Shown here piece after piece: positions 17,160 through 25,066 of a stretch of 64,000 nt of DNA. Position numbers and translations under genes: made by a program. Position 1 is the stretch's first letter, and the number at the start of each line of letters is the position of its first letter. Where the stretch lies: contig NZ_BNEM01000001.1 in NCBI RefSeq assembly GCF_018327705.1, positions 3,100,001 to 3,164,000 on the forward strand, written 5' to 3'. This DNA is from Catellatospora sp. TT07R-123 (GTDB taxonomy: Bacteria; Actinomycetota; Actinomycetes; Mycobacteriales; Micromonosporaceae). Below the pieces are notes generated by a model. That model made no database searches and had not been told where the DNA came from. It saw only the letters and a list, made by a program, of their open reading frames with translations.

Positions 17160-17923
17160 GCGCCCCGTCGGTCCTCGCCATCGATCACGGGGCGGTCGTC
17201 TACGGCGAGCGCCCCGTGCTGCGCGATCTGAATCTGTACGTCGCCCCCGGCGAGGTGGTGGCGATCCTGGGTGCCAACGGCAGCGGCAAGTCCACCCTGG
17301 TCCGGGCCGCCCTCGGCCTGGTCCCGCTCGCCGCGGGCGAGGTCACCCTGTTCGGGGTGCCCCGGCGGCGCTTCCGCCAGTGGCACCGCATCGGGTACGT
17401 GCCGCAGCGCCTCGGCGCGGGCGGCGGCGTCCCCGCCAGCGTCGGCGAGGTCGTCGCGTCGGGACGGCTGGCCGCCCGCGGCTTCCTGCGCCCGCGCCGC
17501 TCCGGCGACCGGCGGGCCGTCACCGACGCGCTCACCGCCGTCGGCCTGACCGACCGGGAGCACGACCCGGTGGCCTCGCTCTCCGGCGGCCAGCAGCAGC
17601 GCACGCTGATCGCCCGCGCCCTGGCCGGGCAGCCCGACCTGCTGGTGCTCGACGAGCCGACGGCCGGGGTCGACGCCGCCTCGCAGGAGGCGTTCGCGCG
17701 GGCGCTGCGCGACTTCGTGACCGGCGGCGGCACCGTGCTGCTGGTCGCGCACGAACTCGGGCCGCTGGAGCCGGTGATCAGCCGGGCGGTCGTCGTACAC
17801 GACGGGGTGATCGCGCACGACGGCGCGATCCCCCACCCCACCGGCCACCACGCCGACCCTCACCACGACCACGTGCACCCGCACGAACCCCAGGACCCGC
17901 CGAGCATCTGGGGGTCGCGCTGA
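17156..17923 (+). CDS. znuC: Zinc ABC transporter ATP-binding protein
   Basis: 255 residues from GTG 17156. Complete ABC ATPase: Walker A GANGSGKST, Q-loop YVPQRLG, signature LSGGQQQR, Walker B LLVLDEPTAGVD, and H-loop LLVAHEL. The C-terminus is His-rich (HPTGHHADPHHDHVHPHEPQ, about 225-248), a likely metal-sensing or buffering tail on the cytoplasmic side. Its stop overlaps the znuB ATG (TGATG). It powers import with ZnuA and ZnuB. Confidence 0.93.
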   Translation: MSAPSVLAIDHGAVVYGERPVLRDLNLYVAPGEVVAILGANGSGKSTLVRAALGLVPLAAGEVTLFGVPRRRFRQWHRIGYVPQRLGAGGGVPASVGEVVASGRLAARGFLRPRRSGDRRAVTDALTAVGLTDREHDPVASLSGGQQQRTLIARALAGQPDLLVLDEPTAGVDAASQEAFARALRDFVTGGGTVLLVAHELGPLEPVISRAVVVHDGVIAHDGAIPHPTGHHADPHHDHVHPHEPQDPPSIWGSR

Positions 17924-18798
17924 TGAGCCTCATCGACATGATGTCGCAGCCGTTCATGCAGATGGCCCTGATCGGTGCGCTGATCACCGGGCTGATCGCG
18001 CCGTCGCTGGGCATCTACCTGGTGCAGCGCAAGATGTCGCTGATCGGCGACGGCATCGGCCACATCGCCCTGACCGGCGTCGGCGTCGGCCTGCTCACCG
18101 GCACCTCCCCCGTGCTGACCGCGATCGTGGTCTCGACGCTGGGCGCGGTCGCGGTGGAGCTGATCCGCGAGCGCGGCCGCACCTCCGGCGACATGGCCCT
18201 GGCGATCCTGTTCTACGGCGGCATCTCCGGCGGCGTGTTCCTGGTCGAGCTCGCCCCGGGCAAGAGCAACGCCAACCTGACCGCGTACCTGTTCGGATCG
18301 CCGCTGACCCTCAAGCCCGCCGATCTGGTCGTGATGGGGGTGCTGGGGGCGTGCGTGCTCGCGGTGACCCTCGGGCTGCGGCCGTGGCTGTTCGCCATCT
18401 GCCAGGACGAGGAGTACGCCAAGGTCTCCGGCCTGCCGGTGCGGCTGCTCAACCTGCTGCTGGCCGTGATGACCGCGGTCACCGTCACCGTCGCGATGCG
18501 CTCGGTCGGCCTGCTGCTGATCAGCGCGCTCATGGTGGTGCCCGTCGCCGCCGCGCAACTGATCTCGCGGGGTTTCCGCGGCACCATGACCCTGGCCATG
18601 CTCGGCGGCCTGGTCGCCGCGGGCGCCGGGACGACGATCTCGGCCGGGTTCGACACCGCCACCGGCGCCACCATCGTGCTCACCGCCATCGCCCTGTTCG
18701 TGCTGGTCGCGGTCGTGACCTCGGCGCTGCGCCGGATGCGGCGGCCCGCGACCGTGCCGATCAGCACCGAACCGCCGGAGTGCGCCCTTGATTGCTGA
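17923..18798 (+). CDS. znuB: Zinc ABC transporter permease
   Basis: 291 residues, ABC-3 (ZnuB/MntB) permease with about eight membrane segments. PFMQMALIGALITGLIAPSL, LVQRKMSLIGDGIGHIALTG, LISALMVVPVAAAQLISRGF and TVTVAMRSVGLLLIS are family signatures. Last of the znu transport genes. A 49-bp gap with its own leaderless promoter separates it from the SmtB-like gene. Confidence 0.93.
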   Translation: MSLIDMMSQPFMQMALIGALITGLIAPSLGIYLVQRKMSLIGDGIGHIALTGVGVGLLTGTSPVLTAIVVSTLGAVAVELIRERGRTSGDMALAILFYGGISGGVFLVELAPGKSNANLTAYLFGSPLTLKPADLVVMGVLGACVLAVTLGLRPWLFAICQDEEYAKVSGLPVRLLNLLLAVMTAVTVTVAMRSVGLLLISALMVVPVAAAQLISRGFRGTMTLAMLGGLVAAGAGTTISAGFDTATGATIVLTAIALFVLVAVVTSALRRMRRPATVPISTEPPECALDC

Positions 18799-18847
18799 AA
18801 TGCGGGCGATTGGGAGCCAGTCGGCATACGGGGCTACCGTGGTGGGC

Positions 18848-19144
18848 GTGAGCCACACCGAGTCCTACGCGCGCGCCGGAGAGCTGCTGCGGGCGCTGGC
18901 CGCACCGGTGCGCATCGCGATCGTGACCGAACTGGCCGCCGCGGGGCCACGCCACGTGCATGAGCTGGTCGACCGGTTGCAGGTGACGCAACCGCTGGTG
19001 TCACAGCACCTGCGGGTGCTGCGGTCGGCCGGGGTGGTGCGCGCCGAGCGGCACGGCCGCGAGATCGCATACTCCCTGGTGGACGAGCATGTGGCACACA
19101 TCGTGGCCGATGCGGTCACCCACGCCGGGGAGGGCAGGCCATGA
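18848..19144 (+). CDS. ArsR-family metal sensor, SmtB/CzrA type
   Basis: 98 residues from GTG 18848, 7 nt after TACCGT (leaderless). Winged HTH: RVAIV-like helix, VHELVDRLQVTQPLVSQHLRVLRSAGVVRAERHGREIAYSL. The last helix reads DEHVAHIVADAVTHAGE. Its D-x-H-x10-H-x2-E spacing is exactly the alpha-5 zinc site of SmtB and CzrA. It should therefore derepress its targets when zinc is high. It overlaps zur by ATGA, the smtB-zur arrangement known from mycobacteria. Confidence 0.88.
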   Translation: MSHTESYARAGELLRALAAPVRIAIVTELAAAGPRHVHELVDRLQVTQPLVSQHLRVLRSAGVVRAERHGREIAYSLVDEHVAHIVADAVTHAGEGRP

Positions 19145-19533
19145 CCGCGCCCGCCCGCAACACCCGCCAGCGGTCCGCGGTGGCCACCCTGCTGTCCGAG
19201 GTGGAGGGATTCCACAGCGCGCAGCAGCTGCACGCGATGCTGCGCGACCGCGGCGAGCGCGTCGGACTGACCACGGTGTACCGCACGCTGCAGGCCCTGG
19301 CCGACGCGGGCGACATCGACGTGATGCGCCCGCCCAACGGCGAGCAGCTGTTCCGGCGCTGCTCGGACGGGCACCACCACCATCTGGTGTGCCGCCGTTG
19401 CGGGCGTACCGTCGAGGTGGCCGGGCCCGCCGTGGAGTCGTGGGCGGACCGGGTCGCGGCGCAGCACGGGTTCGTCGACGTCAGCCATACGCTGGAGATC
19501 TTCGGCACCTGCCAGGGCTGTGCCAAGAGCTGA
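19141..19533 (+). CDS. zur: Zinc uptake regulator (Fur family)
   Basis: 130 residues. RNTRQRSAVATLLSEVEGFHSAQQLHAML and VGLTTVYRTLQALADAGDID form the Fur winged HTH. DGHHHHLVCRRCGRTVEV carries His ligands and one CxxC, and FGTCQGCAKS the second CxxC (structural zinc). It should repress znuA through the box at 16130-16144 when zinc is replete. Co-transcribed with the SmtB-like gene, whose product should relieve repression at high zinc, so zinc would raise Zur levels. Confidence 0.94.
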   Translation: MTAPARNTRQRSAVATLLSEVEGFHSAQQLHAMLRDRGERVGLTTVYRTLQALADAGDIDVMRPPNGEQLFRRCSDGHHHHLVCRRCGRTVEVAGPAVESWADRVAAQHGFVDVSHTLEIFGTCQGCAKS

Positions 19534-19584
19534 GGCTCGCGCGGCGGGGGTTTGCGTTCCGCGCACGCGGATCACAATGCTGTC

Positions 19585-20196
19585 ATGAAACTCTATGCGG
19601 AGAAGCCGTGGCGGTTCACCCGGCAGATCGTGGCCGACATGGCTGCCATCGTGTGGAGCGCGGTGTGGATCTGGGCGGCGGTCACCCTCTACCACCTGGT
19701 CCAGAAGCTGGCGGTGCCCGGGCAGAAGCTGGAGAGCGCGGGCGGCAGCCTCGCCGCCGACCTGACCTCGGTGCAGGACCGCGCCCGCGGCATCCCGCTC
19801 GTCGGTGACCAGGTCAGCGCGCCGTTCGGCAACGCGGCCAAGGCCGCCGGCACCATCGCCGAGGCGGGTCGCGACCAGCAGGACGCCGTCGGCAGCCTCG
19901 CCACCGCGCTGGCCTGGCTCACCGCCGGCATCCCGGTGCTGATGGCGCTGGTGCTGTGGCTGCCGCTGCGGATGTCGTGGATCCGGGCCGCGAGCACGGC
20001 GGCGAAGCTGCGCCGGTACGAGGGCGGCAGCGAGCTGCTCGCCCTGCGCGCCCTGGCCACCGCCCCGCTGCGCCGGGTGGCGTCGCTGGACAGCACGGTG
20101 GTGGCGGGGTGGCGGCGGGGCGACACTGCCGCGATCGACCAGCTCGCCGCGCTCGAACTGCGCCGCCTCGGCCTGCGCGGCTCGCCCCGGGAGTAG
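19585..20196 (+). CDS. Membrane protein of unknown function
   Basis: 203 residues from ATG 19585, 6 nt after CACAAT (leaderless). Two membrane segments (IVWSAVWIWAAVTLYHLVQKL, about 17-40; LATALAWLTAGIPVLMALVLWLP, about 112-135) enclose a segment outside the membrane (about 41-110) with possible coiled-coil character. The C-terminus (about 140-203) is basic and helical (RRYEGGSELLALRALATAPL). No known domain recognised. It ends next to a repeat-like palindrome and is convergent with the acyl-CoA dehydrogenase gene. Confidence 0.7.
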   Translation: MKLYAEKPWRFTRQIVADMAAIVWSAVWIWAAVTLYHLVQKLAVPGQKLESAGGSLAADLTSVQDRARGIPLVGDQVSAPFGNAAKAAGTIAEAGRDQQDAVGSLATALAWLTAGIPVLMALVLWLPLRMSWIRAASTAAKLRRYEGGSELLALRALATAPLRRVASLDSTVVAGWRRGDTAAIDQLAALELRRLGLRGSPRE

Positions 20197-20219
20197 GGAA
20201 GGGCAGGTGCCCTCCCCTG
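20194..20219. repeat. Possible degenerate copy D of repeat family 1
   Basis: TAGGGAAGGGCAGGTGCCCTCCCC looks like both arms of family 1 with the central loop removed (GGGCA/TGCCC). It begins at the stop codon of the membrane-protein gene. It may equally be an unrelated short terminator between convergent genes. Confidence 0.3.
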
Positions 20220-20226
20220 CTCCGCG

Positions 20227-22125
20227 TCAGCGGGGTGGGATGCGGCGGCGGACGTCGGGGGTCGCAGACGGCCCGGGGTGCCAGGCCGCGACCCACTCCC
20301 CCTCCGTCGGCGGGGCGACGATACCCTGCTCGAACTCGGTGTACGCCCCGTCGAGCACCCGCCGGGCCAGGGCCGCGTCGGTGGCGTCGGTGTTGTGCCA
20401 CAGTGCCCGGCGCAGCACCTCCACCCGGTCGCGGGCCTGGCGGCAGAACGCGTCGGCCAGCTCGACCTGCTCGCGCTGGTCCGACGCCGCAGCCCGGGAG
20501 CAGGTCCCGGCGATGGCGAACAGCTCGGCGCCGATGTCGACGATCCGGCCCAGGAAGACCTGCCGGTGCTCCAGCCGCCCCTGCCAGCGGGCCATGCCCC
20601 GGAACGTGTCGCGGGCCAGGCGGCGCGCGGCCCGTTCGGCGAAGCGGACGTGCGGGGCCAGGCGGCCGAAGGAGCGGTAGCCGCCCAGGGTGCCGCGCCC
20701 GACGAGGAGGGTGGGCAGCCAGCGGGCGTAGAACCAGGTGGCCCGGCCCAGCGCCGACGCCTTGGCGCCCAGCGTCGACTTCGGGTCGATCAGCGCGCCC
20801 GCGACCGACAGGTGCTGGTCGACGGCCTCACGGGCGATGAACAAATGCATGATCTCGGTCGAGCCCTCGAAGATGCGGTTGATGCGCATGTCGCGCAGCA
20901 GCTGCTCGACCCCGATCGCCTTCTCGCCGCGAGCGGCCAGCGACTCGGCGCTCTCATAGCCGCGCCCGCCCCGGATCTGGACCAGCTCGTCGACCACCCG
21001 CCACCCCTGCTCGGAGCCGTACAGCTTGACCAGGGCGGCCTCGATGCGGAAGTCGTTGCGGTCGTCGTCGGCCAGCAGGCAGCACAGGTTCAGCATCGAC
21101 TCCATGCCGTACGCCGTTGCCGCGAGGTAGGCGATCTTCGTGGCGACCGCCTCGTGCTGCCCGACGGCCCGGCCCCACTGCACCCGCTGCGCCGACCACT
21201 GCCGGGCCACGCTCACGCACCACTTCGCCGTGCCGACGCACATCGCCGGCAGCGACAGCCGACCGGTGTTCAGCGTGCTCAGCGCGATCTTCAGGCCCTG
21301 GCCCTCCCCGCCGATGACGTTCTCGGCGGGCACGAGCACGTCGTGGAAGCGGGTGACGCTGTTCTCCAGCCCGCGCAGGCCCAGGAACGCGTTGCGGCGC
21401 TCCACGGCCACCCCGTCGGCGTCGCCCTCGACCACGAACGCGGTGATGCCGCCGCGGTGCCCCTCCGACCTCGGCACCAGTGCCATCACCACCAGCAGCG
21501 TCGCCACGGTGCCGTTGGTGGCCCACAGCTTCACCCCGTTCAGGCGGTAGCCGCCCCCGACCGGGACGGCGGTGGCCGACATGCGGGCCGGGTCGGAGCC
21601 GACGTCGGGCTCGGTGAGCAGGAACGCCGACACCTCGCCCGCGGCCAGTCGCGGCAGGAAGCGCTGCTTCTGCTCGGCGGTGCCGAACAGCTTGAGCGGC
21701 TGCGGCACGCCGATGGACTGGTGCGCCGACAGCAGCGCGCCGATGGCCGGGCTGACCGAGCCCGCCAGCTCCAGCGCGCGGCAGTAGTCGAGATGGGACA
21801 GGCCGAGCCCGCCGTACTTGGGATCGATCTTCATACCGAAGGCGCCGAGGTCGGCGAGGCGGTGGAACACCTCGTCGGGGATGCGGGCGTCGCGTTCGAT
21901 CGCGGCGCCGTCGACCTCGGTGCGGACGTACCGTTCCAGCCGGGCCAGGAACTGCTCGGCGTCGGGGTCGGGGGTGGGGCTGGGCCACGGGTGGATCAGG
22001 TCCATCCGGAGCCGTCCCAGGAACAGCTGCTTACCGAAACTGGGTTTGAGCCACTGGCTCTCCCGGGCGGCCTCGGCCACCTCCCGGGACTGGTCTGCGC
22101 TCACCTCTCGCTGCGTGGTCGTCAT
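20227..22125 (-). CDS. Acyl-CoA dehydrogenase family protein (long, with C-terminal extension)
   Basis: 632 residues from ATG 22125, longer than the usual 380-400. The FAD-dependent core spans about 70-430: FGMKIDPKYGGLGLSHLDYC, FLLTEPDVGSDPARM, YRLNGVKLWATNG, ALSTLNTGRLSLPA, VQIRGGRGYESAE and INRIFEGSTEIMHL. A helical extension of about 200 residues follows, as in VLCAD-like enzymes. It should catalyse the first step of fatty-acid beta-oxidation; the chain length is unknown. Monocistronic, with a TetR-type palindrome about 50 bp upstream. Confidence 0.9.
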   Translation of the reverse strand: MTTTQREVSADQSREVAEAARESQWLKPSFGKQLFLGRLRMDLIHPWPSPTPDPDAEQFLARLERYVRTEVDGAAIERDARIPDEVFHRLADLGAFGMKIDPKYGGLGLSHLDYCRALELAGSVSPAIGALLSAHQSIGVPQPLKLFGTAEQKQRFLPRLAAGEVSAFLLTEPDVGSDPARMSATAVPVGGGYRLNGVKLWATNGTVATLLVVMALVPRSEGHRGGITAFVVEGDADGVAVERRNAFLGLRGLENSVTRFHDVLVPAENVIGGEGQGLKIALSTLNTGRLSLPAMCVGTAKWCVSVARQWSAQRVQWGRAVGQHEAVATKIAYLAATAYGMESMLNLCCLLADDDRNDFRIEAALVKLYGSEQGWRVVDELVQIRGGRGYESAESLAARGEKAIGVEQLLRDMRINRIFEGSTEIMHLFIAREAVDQHLSVAGALIDPKSTLGAKASALGRATWFYARWLPTLLVGRGTLGGYRSFGRLAPHVRFAERAARRLARDTFRGMARWQGRLEHRQVFLGRIVDIGAELFAIAGTCSRAAASDQREQVELADAFCRQARDRVEVLRRALWHNTDATDAALARRVLDGAYTEFEQGIVAPPTEGEWVAAWHPGPSATPDVRRRIPPR

Positions 22126-22176
22126 ATCGACACCCCTGTCGTCTGTCGCCCTGGAATTCAAGCTACCGCCGAGTAC

Positions 22177-22190
22177 CTACTGATCGGTAG
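22177..22190 (-). promoter_or_regulatory. TetR-type operator upstream of the acyl-CoA dehydrogenase
   Basis: CTAC-TGATCG-GTAG is palindromic except for one mismatched pair. A wider imperfect pair GCTACCG/CGGTAGC spans 22163-22191. Its form matches TetR regulators that control fatty-acid genes. The regulator is not in this window. Confidence 0.4.
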
Positions 22191-22279
22191 CGTTCGGGGG
22201 CAAACCTGGACGGGGGTATGAGTGAAGCCGCAGTTTCGGGGAAACAGCTGCCATCGAGGGCGACGACGACGCCCCTCCC

Positions 22280-22350
22280 TTCATAAACGTTGGCCTATCT
22301 CATCGACTGAAGGAAGATCGAAGTCGACGACATAGGCCAACGTTTATGAA
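22280..22350. repeat. 71-bp element with perfect 19-bp terminal inverted repeats
   Basis: TTCATAAACGTTGGCCTAT (22280-22298) is repeated exactly inverted at 22332-22350, around a 33-nt centre. It lies in the 3' gap of the His-rich permease operon. It is much more AT-rich than its surroundings. No second copy is in the window. It could be a MITE-like element or a strong bidirectional terminator. Confidence 0.7.
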
Positions 22351-22380
22351 AAACCAGGTGGGACGGACGCGGGCGAGCGG

Positions 22381-23154
22381 TTACTCGTACTGCTCCTTCG
22401 GGGCGGCCACCGGGCGCCAGGTGGCGACGTTGAGGAACGGGATGTCCTCGCCGTTGACCGGGTCGGCCAGCGTCTGGGTGCTGTACGTCCCCGTCACCTC
22501 CAGCCACGTGTCCGGGGCGGCGCCCTCGGGGGCGCTGCCGGTCAGCCCCACCTTGATCGGCCGCGCGTCGGCCGCGCAGCAGGACAGGATCATGCGGGTC
22601 AGCAGCGGCTTGCCGTCGGGGTCCAGCGACACGAACCCGGTCAGCTGCACCGTGCGCTCGCCGAGGGAGGTGCCGTTGTCGAAGATGGCCCGGGTGGCGT
22701 AGTCCAGGACGCTGAGCCGCACCGGGTCGCCCTCCGGCAGCGGCGGGAAGTCGCTGGTCCGCTGCGAGGACAGCGCGGTGCCGGCCTGGCCGGCGGCGTA
22801 CGAGCCGAGCGCCGGCGGGGCCACCAGCAGCAGTCCGAGCACGGGCGCGATGAGCAGCCAGCCGATCCGGGGTTCGCGGTGGCCGTGGCCGCCGCCGGAG
22901 TGCCCGGCGTGCTCGTCGGCGTGGTCGTCGTCGGCGTGGTCGTGGCCGTCGGCGCACTCGGTGTCGACGGTGGTGCCGTGCCTGACGTCGTACCAGATGG
23001 TCATGATCGCGGCCAGGACCAGCAGCAGCCCGGCGCCGATCAGGAACGGCTGGAGCCCGGCCTTGACGTAGCGCAGGTACATGTCGGTGAGGCTGGCCTT
23101 CAGGATGGCGCCGCCCAGCAGCAGCATCACCACGCCCTGCGCCTGACGGTTCAC
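22381..23154 (-). CDS. TIGR03943-family permease subunit with His-rich loop
   Basis: 257 residues from GTG 23154, overlapping the upstream permease stop (GTGA). N-terminal membrane segments (GVVMLLLGGAILKASLTDMYL; FLIGAGLLLVLAAIMTIWYDV), then a His/Asp-rich loop (DGHDHADDDHADEHAGHS), another membrane segment (WLLIAPVLGLLLVAPPALGS), and an outer domain with SCCAADARP and VTGTYS. The family is always paired with the YraQ/DUF318-type permease encoded just upstream here. The His-rich loop suggests a metal, but the substrate is not established. Confidence 0.8.
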   Translation of the reverse strand: MNRQAQGVVMLLLGGAILKASLTDMYLRYVKAGLQPFLIGAGLLLVLAAIMTIWYDVRHGTTVDTECADGHDHADDDHADEHAGHSGGGHGHREPRIGWLLIAPVLGLLLVAPPALGSYAAGQAGTALSSQRTSDFPPLPEGDPVRLSVLDYATRAIFDNGTSLGERTVQLTGFVSLDPDGKPLLTRMILSCCAADARPIKVGLTGSAPEGAAPDTWLEVTGTYSTQTLADPVNGEDIPFLNVATWRPVAAPKEQYE

Positions 23155-24176
23155 AGCAGCACCCACCCGATCCCGGCCGCGACCACGATCGCGGTGACGA
23201 AGGTGGCCGGGGCGAACCGGAACGCGAAGCGGCGCCCGAACACCCCGGCCTGCATGGAGATGAGCTTCAGGTCGACCATCGGGCCGACGACCAGGAACGC
23301 CAGCCGGGCGGTGAGCGAGAACTGGCTCAGCGAGGCGGCGACGAACGCGTCAGCCTCGGAGCAGATCGACAGCAGCACGGCCAGGCCCGCCAGCGCGATC
23401 ACCGCGAGCACCGGCCGGTCGGCGACGCGTTGCAGCACCGACTCGGGTACGAGGACGTTGATGGTGGCGGCGGCCATCGCGCCGAGCACCAGGAACCCGC
23501 CGGCGTGCACGATGTCGTGGCGGCAGGCGGCCCAGAAGGCGCGCCAGCGCGACAGGTCGTCCAGTTCGGGCCGGTGCGGCAGCCGGATCCACTCGGCCTT
23601 GCCCAGGCGCAGCCACAGCCAGCCCATCAGCATCGCGACGACGATGCTGGCCACGCCCCGGGCGACGACCATCTCGGGATCGTTCGGGAACGCGACCGCG
23701 GTCGCGGTCAGCACGATCGGGTTGATCGCGGGCGCGGCGAGCAGGAACGCCAGCGCGGCGGCCGGGGTGACGCCGCGGCGGATCAGCGACCCGGCGATCG
23801 GCACCGAGCCGCACTCGCAGCCGGGCAGGATCACCCCGGCGCAGCTGGCGACCGGCACGGCCAGGGCGGGATGCTTGGGCAGCGCCTTCGCCCAGAACGA
23901 GCGGGGCACGAAGACCGCGATCACCGCCGACAGCACGACGCCGAACACCAGGAACGGCGTGGCCTGCACCATCACCGAGACGAACACGGTGGTCCAGGTC
24001 TGCATGCGCGGCGTCGACAGCACCGACGCCAGCGGGGCCCGGAAGATCAGCAGTGCGATCAGCACCGCGGCGAGCACTTCGACGGAGCCGAGGCGGCGCC
24101 GTTTCGGTGCGGCCGTCCCGGGGGTATGACTGTCAGTGCCGCGCACCTGATCGACAGCGGTCACGGGGGTCCTCAC
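23151..24176 (-). CDS. Permease, DUF318/YraQ family
   Basis: 341 residues from GTG 24176; an open frame extends upstream, but the palindrome and -10 box there argue for this start. About eight membrane segments. ILPGCECGSVPIAGSLIRRG and AALAFLLAAPAINPIVLTAT are the paired family signatures, with a conserved Cys-Glu-Cys. LSICSEADAFVAASL and VGPMVDLKLISM are the second half. Operon with the His-rich TIGR03943 partner. Divergent from the thiamine-precursor operon. Substrate unknown. Confidence 0.85.
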   Translation of the reverse strand: MRTPVTAVDQVRGTDSHTPGTAAPKRRRLGSVEVLAAVLIALLIFRAPLASVLSTPRMQTWTTVFVSVMVQATPFLVFGVVLSAVIAVFVPRSFWAKALPKHPALAVPVASCAGVILPGCECGSVPIAGSLIRRGVTPAAALAFLLAAPAINPIVLTATAVAFPNDPEMVVARGVASIVVAMLMGWLWLRLGKAEWIRLPHRPELDDLSRWRAFWAACRHDIVHAGGFLVLGAMAAATINVLVPESVLQRVADRPVLAVIALAGLAVLLSICSEADAFVAASLSQFSLTARLAFLVVGPMVDLKLISMQAGVFGRRFAFRFAPATFVTAIVVAAGIGWVLL

Positions 24177-24186
24177 CTCGACGGGA

Positions 24187-24207
24187 TGTGCCGACCGGCA
24201 CAGGTTA
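24187..24207 (-). promoter_or_regulatory. Putative promoter and operator of the permease pair
   Basis: TGTGCCG-AC-CGGCACA (24187-24202) is a 7-bp inverted repeat placed directly after a TAACCT -10 (24207-24202 on the minus strand). It covers the likely start of transcription and ends 10 bp before the GTG. This layout suggests repression. It does not look like the Zur box at 16130. Confidence 0.45.
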
Positions 24208-24280
24208 CCTGCCGCGGGTTCGGTGCTAGCCTGTCCGACACAAGCACCGCGTATACAGCGGGTACACAGTTTGAAAACGA

Positions 24281-24360
<80 letters not shown>

Positions 24361-24479
24361 TTCGGTCAACACCTCACCGCCACGCCGGTCCGCCCGCCAT
24401 ACTCGTAAACGGGGCATAGCGGGCGTACGGCGTGCGCCTTCTCCTCGTTCGTCCCCTCACGAACAAGGAGCCACATCCG

Positions 24480-25064
24480 ATGCACAGCTTCCGTTGGCGG
24501 ACCGTCGACATCGTCGTCGCGTCCGTGCTCGCCGCCGCCTTCGGCGTCATCTTCTGGGCCTGGGGCCTGCTCTGGAACGGCCCCGCTTCCGCCGTCTTCA
24601 GCGGCTTCTTCCCGCCCGCCTCGGCCGCCATCTACGGCGTATGGCTGATGCCCGCCGTCCTCGCCCCGCTGATCATCCGCAAGCCGGGTGCGGCGGTCTA
24701 CACCGAGCTCGTCGCCGCCTCGATCTCCGCGCTGCTCGGCACCACCTGGGGCTTCTCCGTGCTGTGGTACGGCCTGGCCGAGGGCCTGGCCGGCGAGCTC
24801 GGCTTCGCCGCGTTCCGCTGGCGCCGCTGGGAGCTGCCGCAGGCCCTGATCGCGGCCCTGCTCTCCGGGGCCACCGCCGCCGTACTCGACCTGACCGTCT
24901 ACTACGCCGACTGGAGCTTCGACTACAAGGTCAGCTACTTCGCCATCGTGGTGGCCAGCACGCTCGTCGTCGCCGGGCTCGGCGGCATGCTGCTGACCAA
25001 GGCCCTGGCCCGCACCGGGGTGCTCGACCGGTTCCCGTCGGGCCGCGTCCGCGACCTGGTCTGA
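24480..25064 (+). CDS. ykoE: Thiamine-precursor ECF transporter S component
   Basis: 194 residues from ATG 24480. About six membrane segments: VDIVVASVLAAAFGVIFWAW, IYGVWLMPAVLAPLIIRKPG, TELVAASISALLGTTWGF and FAIVVASTLVVAGLGGMLL. EFVAA-like ELVAA and the WGLLWNG motif fit the YkoE substrate-binding subunit for hydroxymethylpyrimidine/thiamine. It follows a TPP riboswitch and is the first gene of ykoE-ykoD-ykoC. Confidence 0.92.
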   Translation: MHSFRWRTVDIVVASVLAAAFGVIFWAWGLLWNGPASAVFSGFFPPASAAIYGVWLMPAVLAPLIIRKPGAAVYTELVAASISALLGTTWGFSVLWYGLAEGLAGELGFAAFRWRRWELPQALIAALLSGATAAVLDLTVYYADWSFDYKVSYFAIVVASTLVVAGLGGMLLTKALARTGVLDRFPSGRVRDLV

Positions 25065-25066
25065 CG

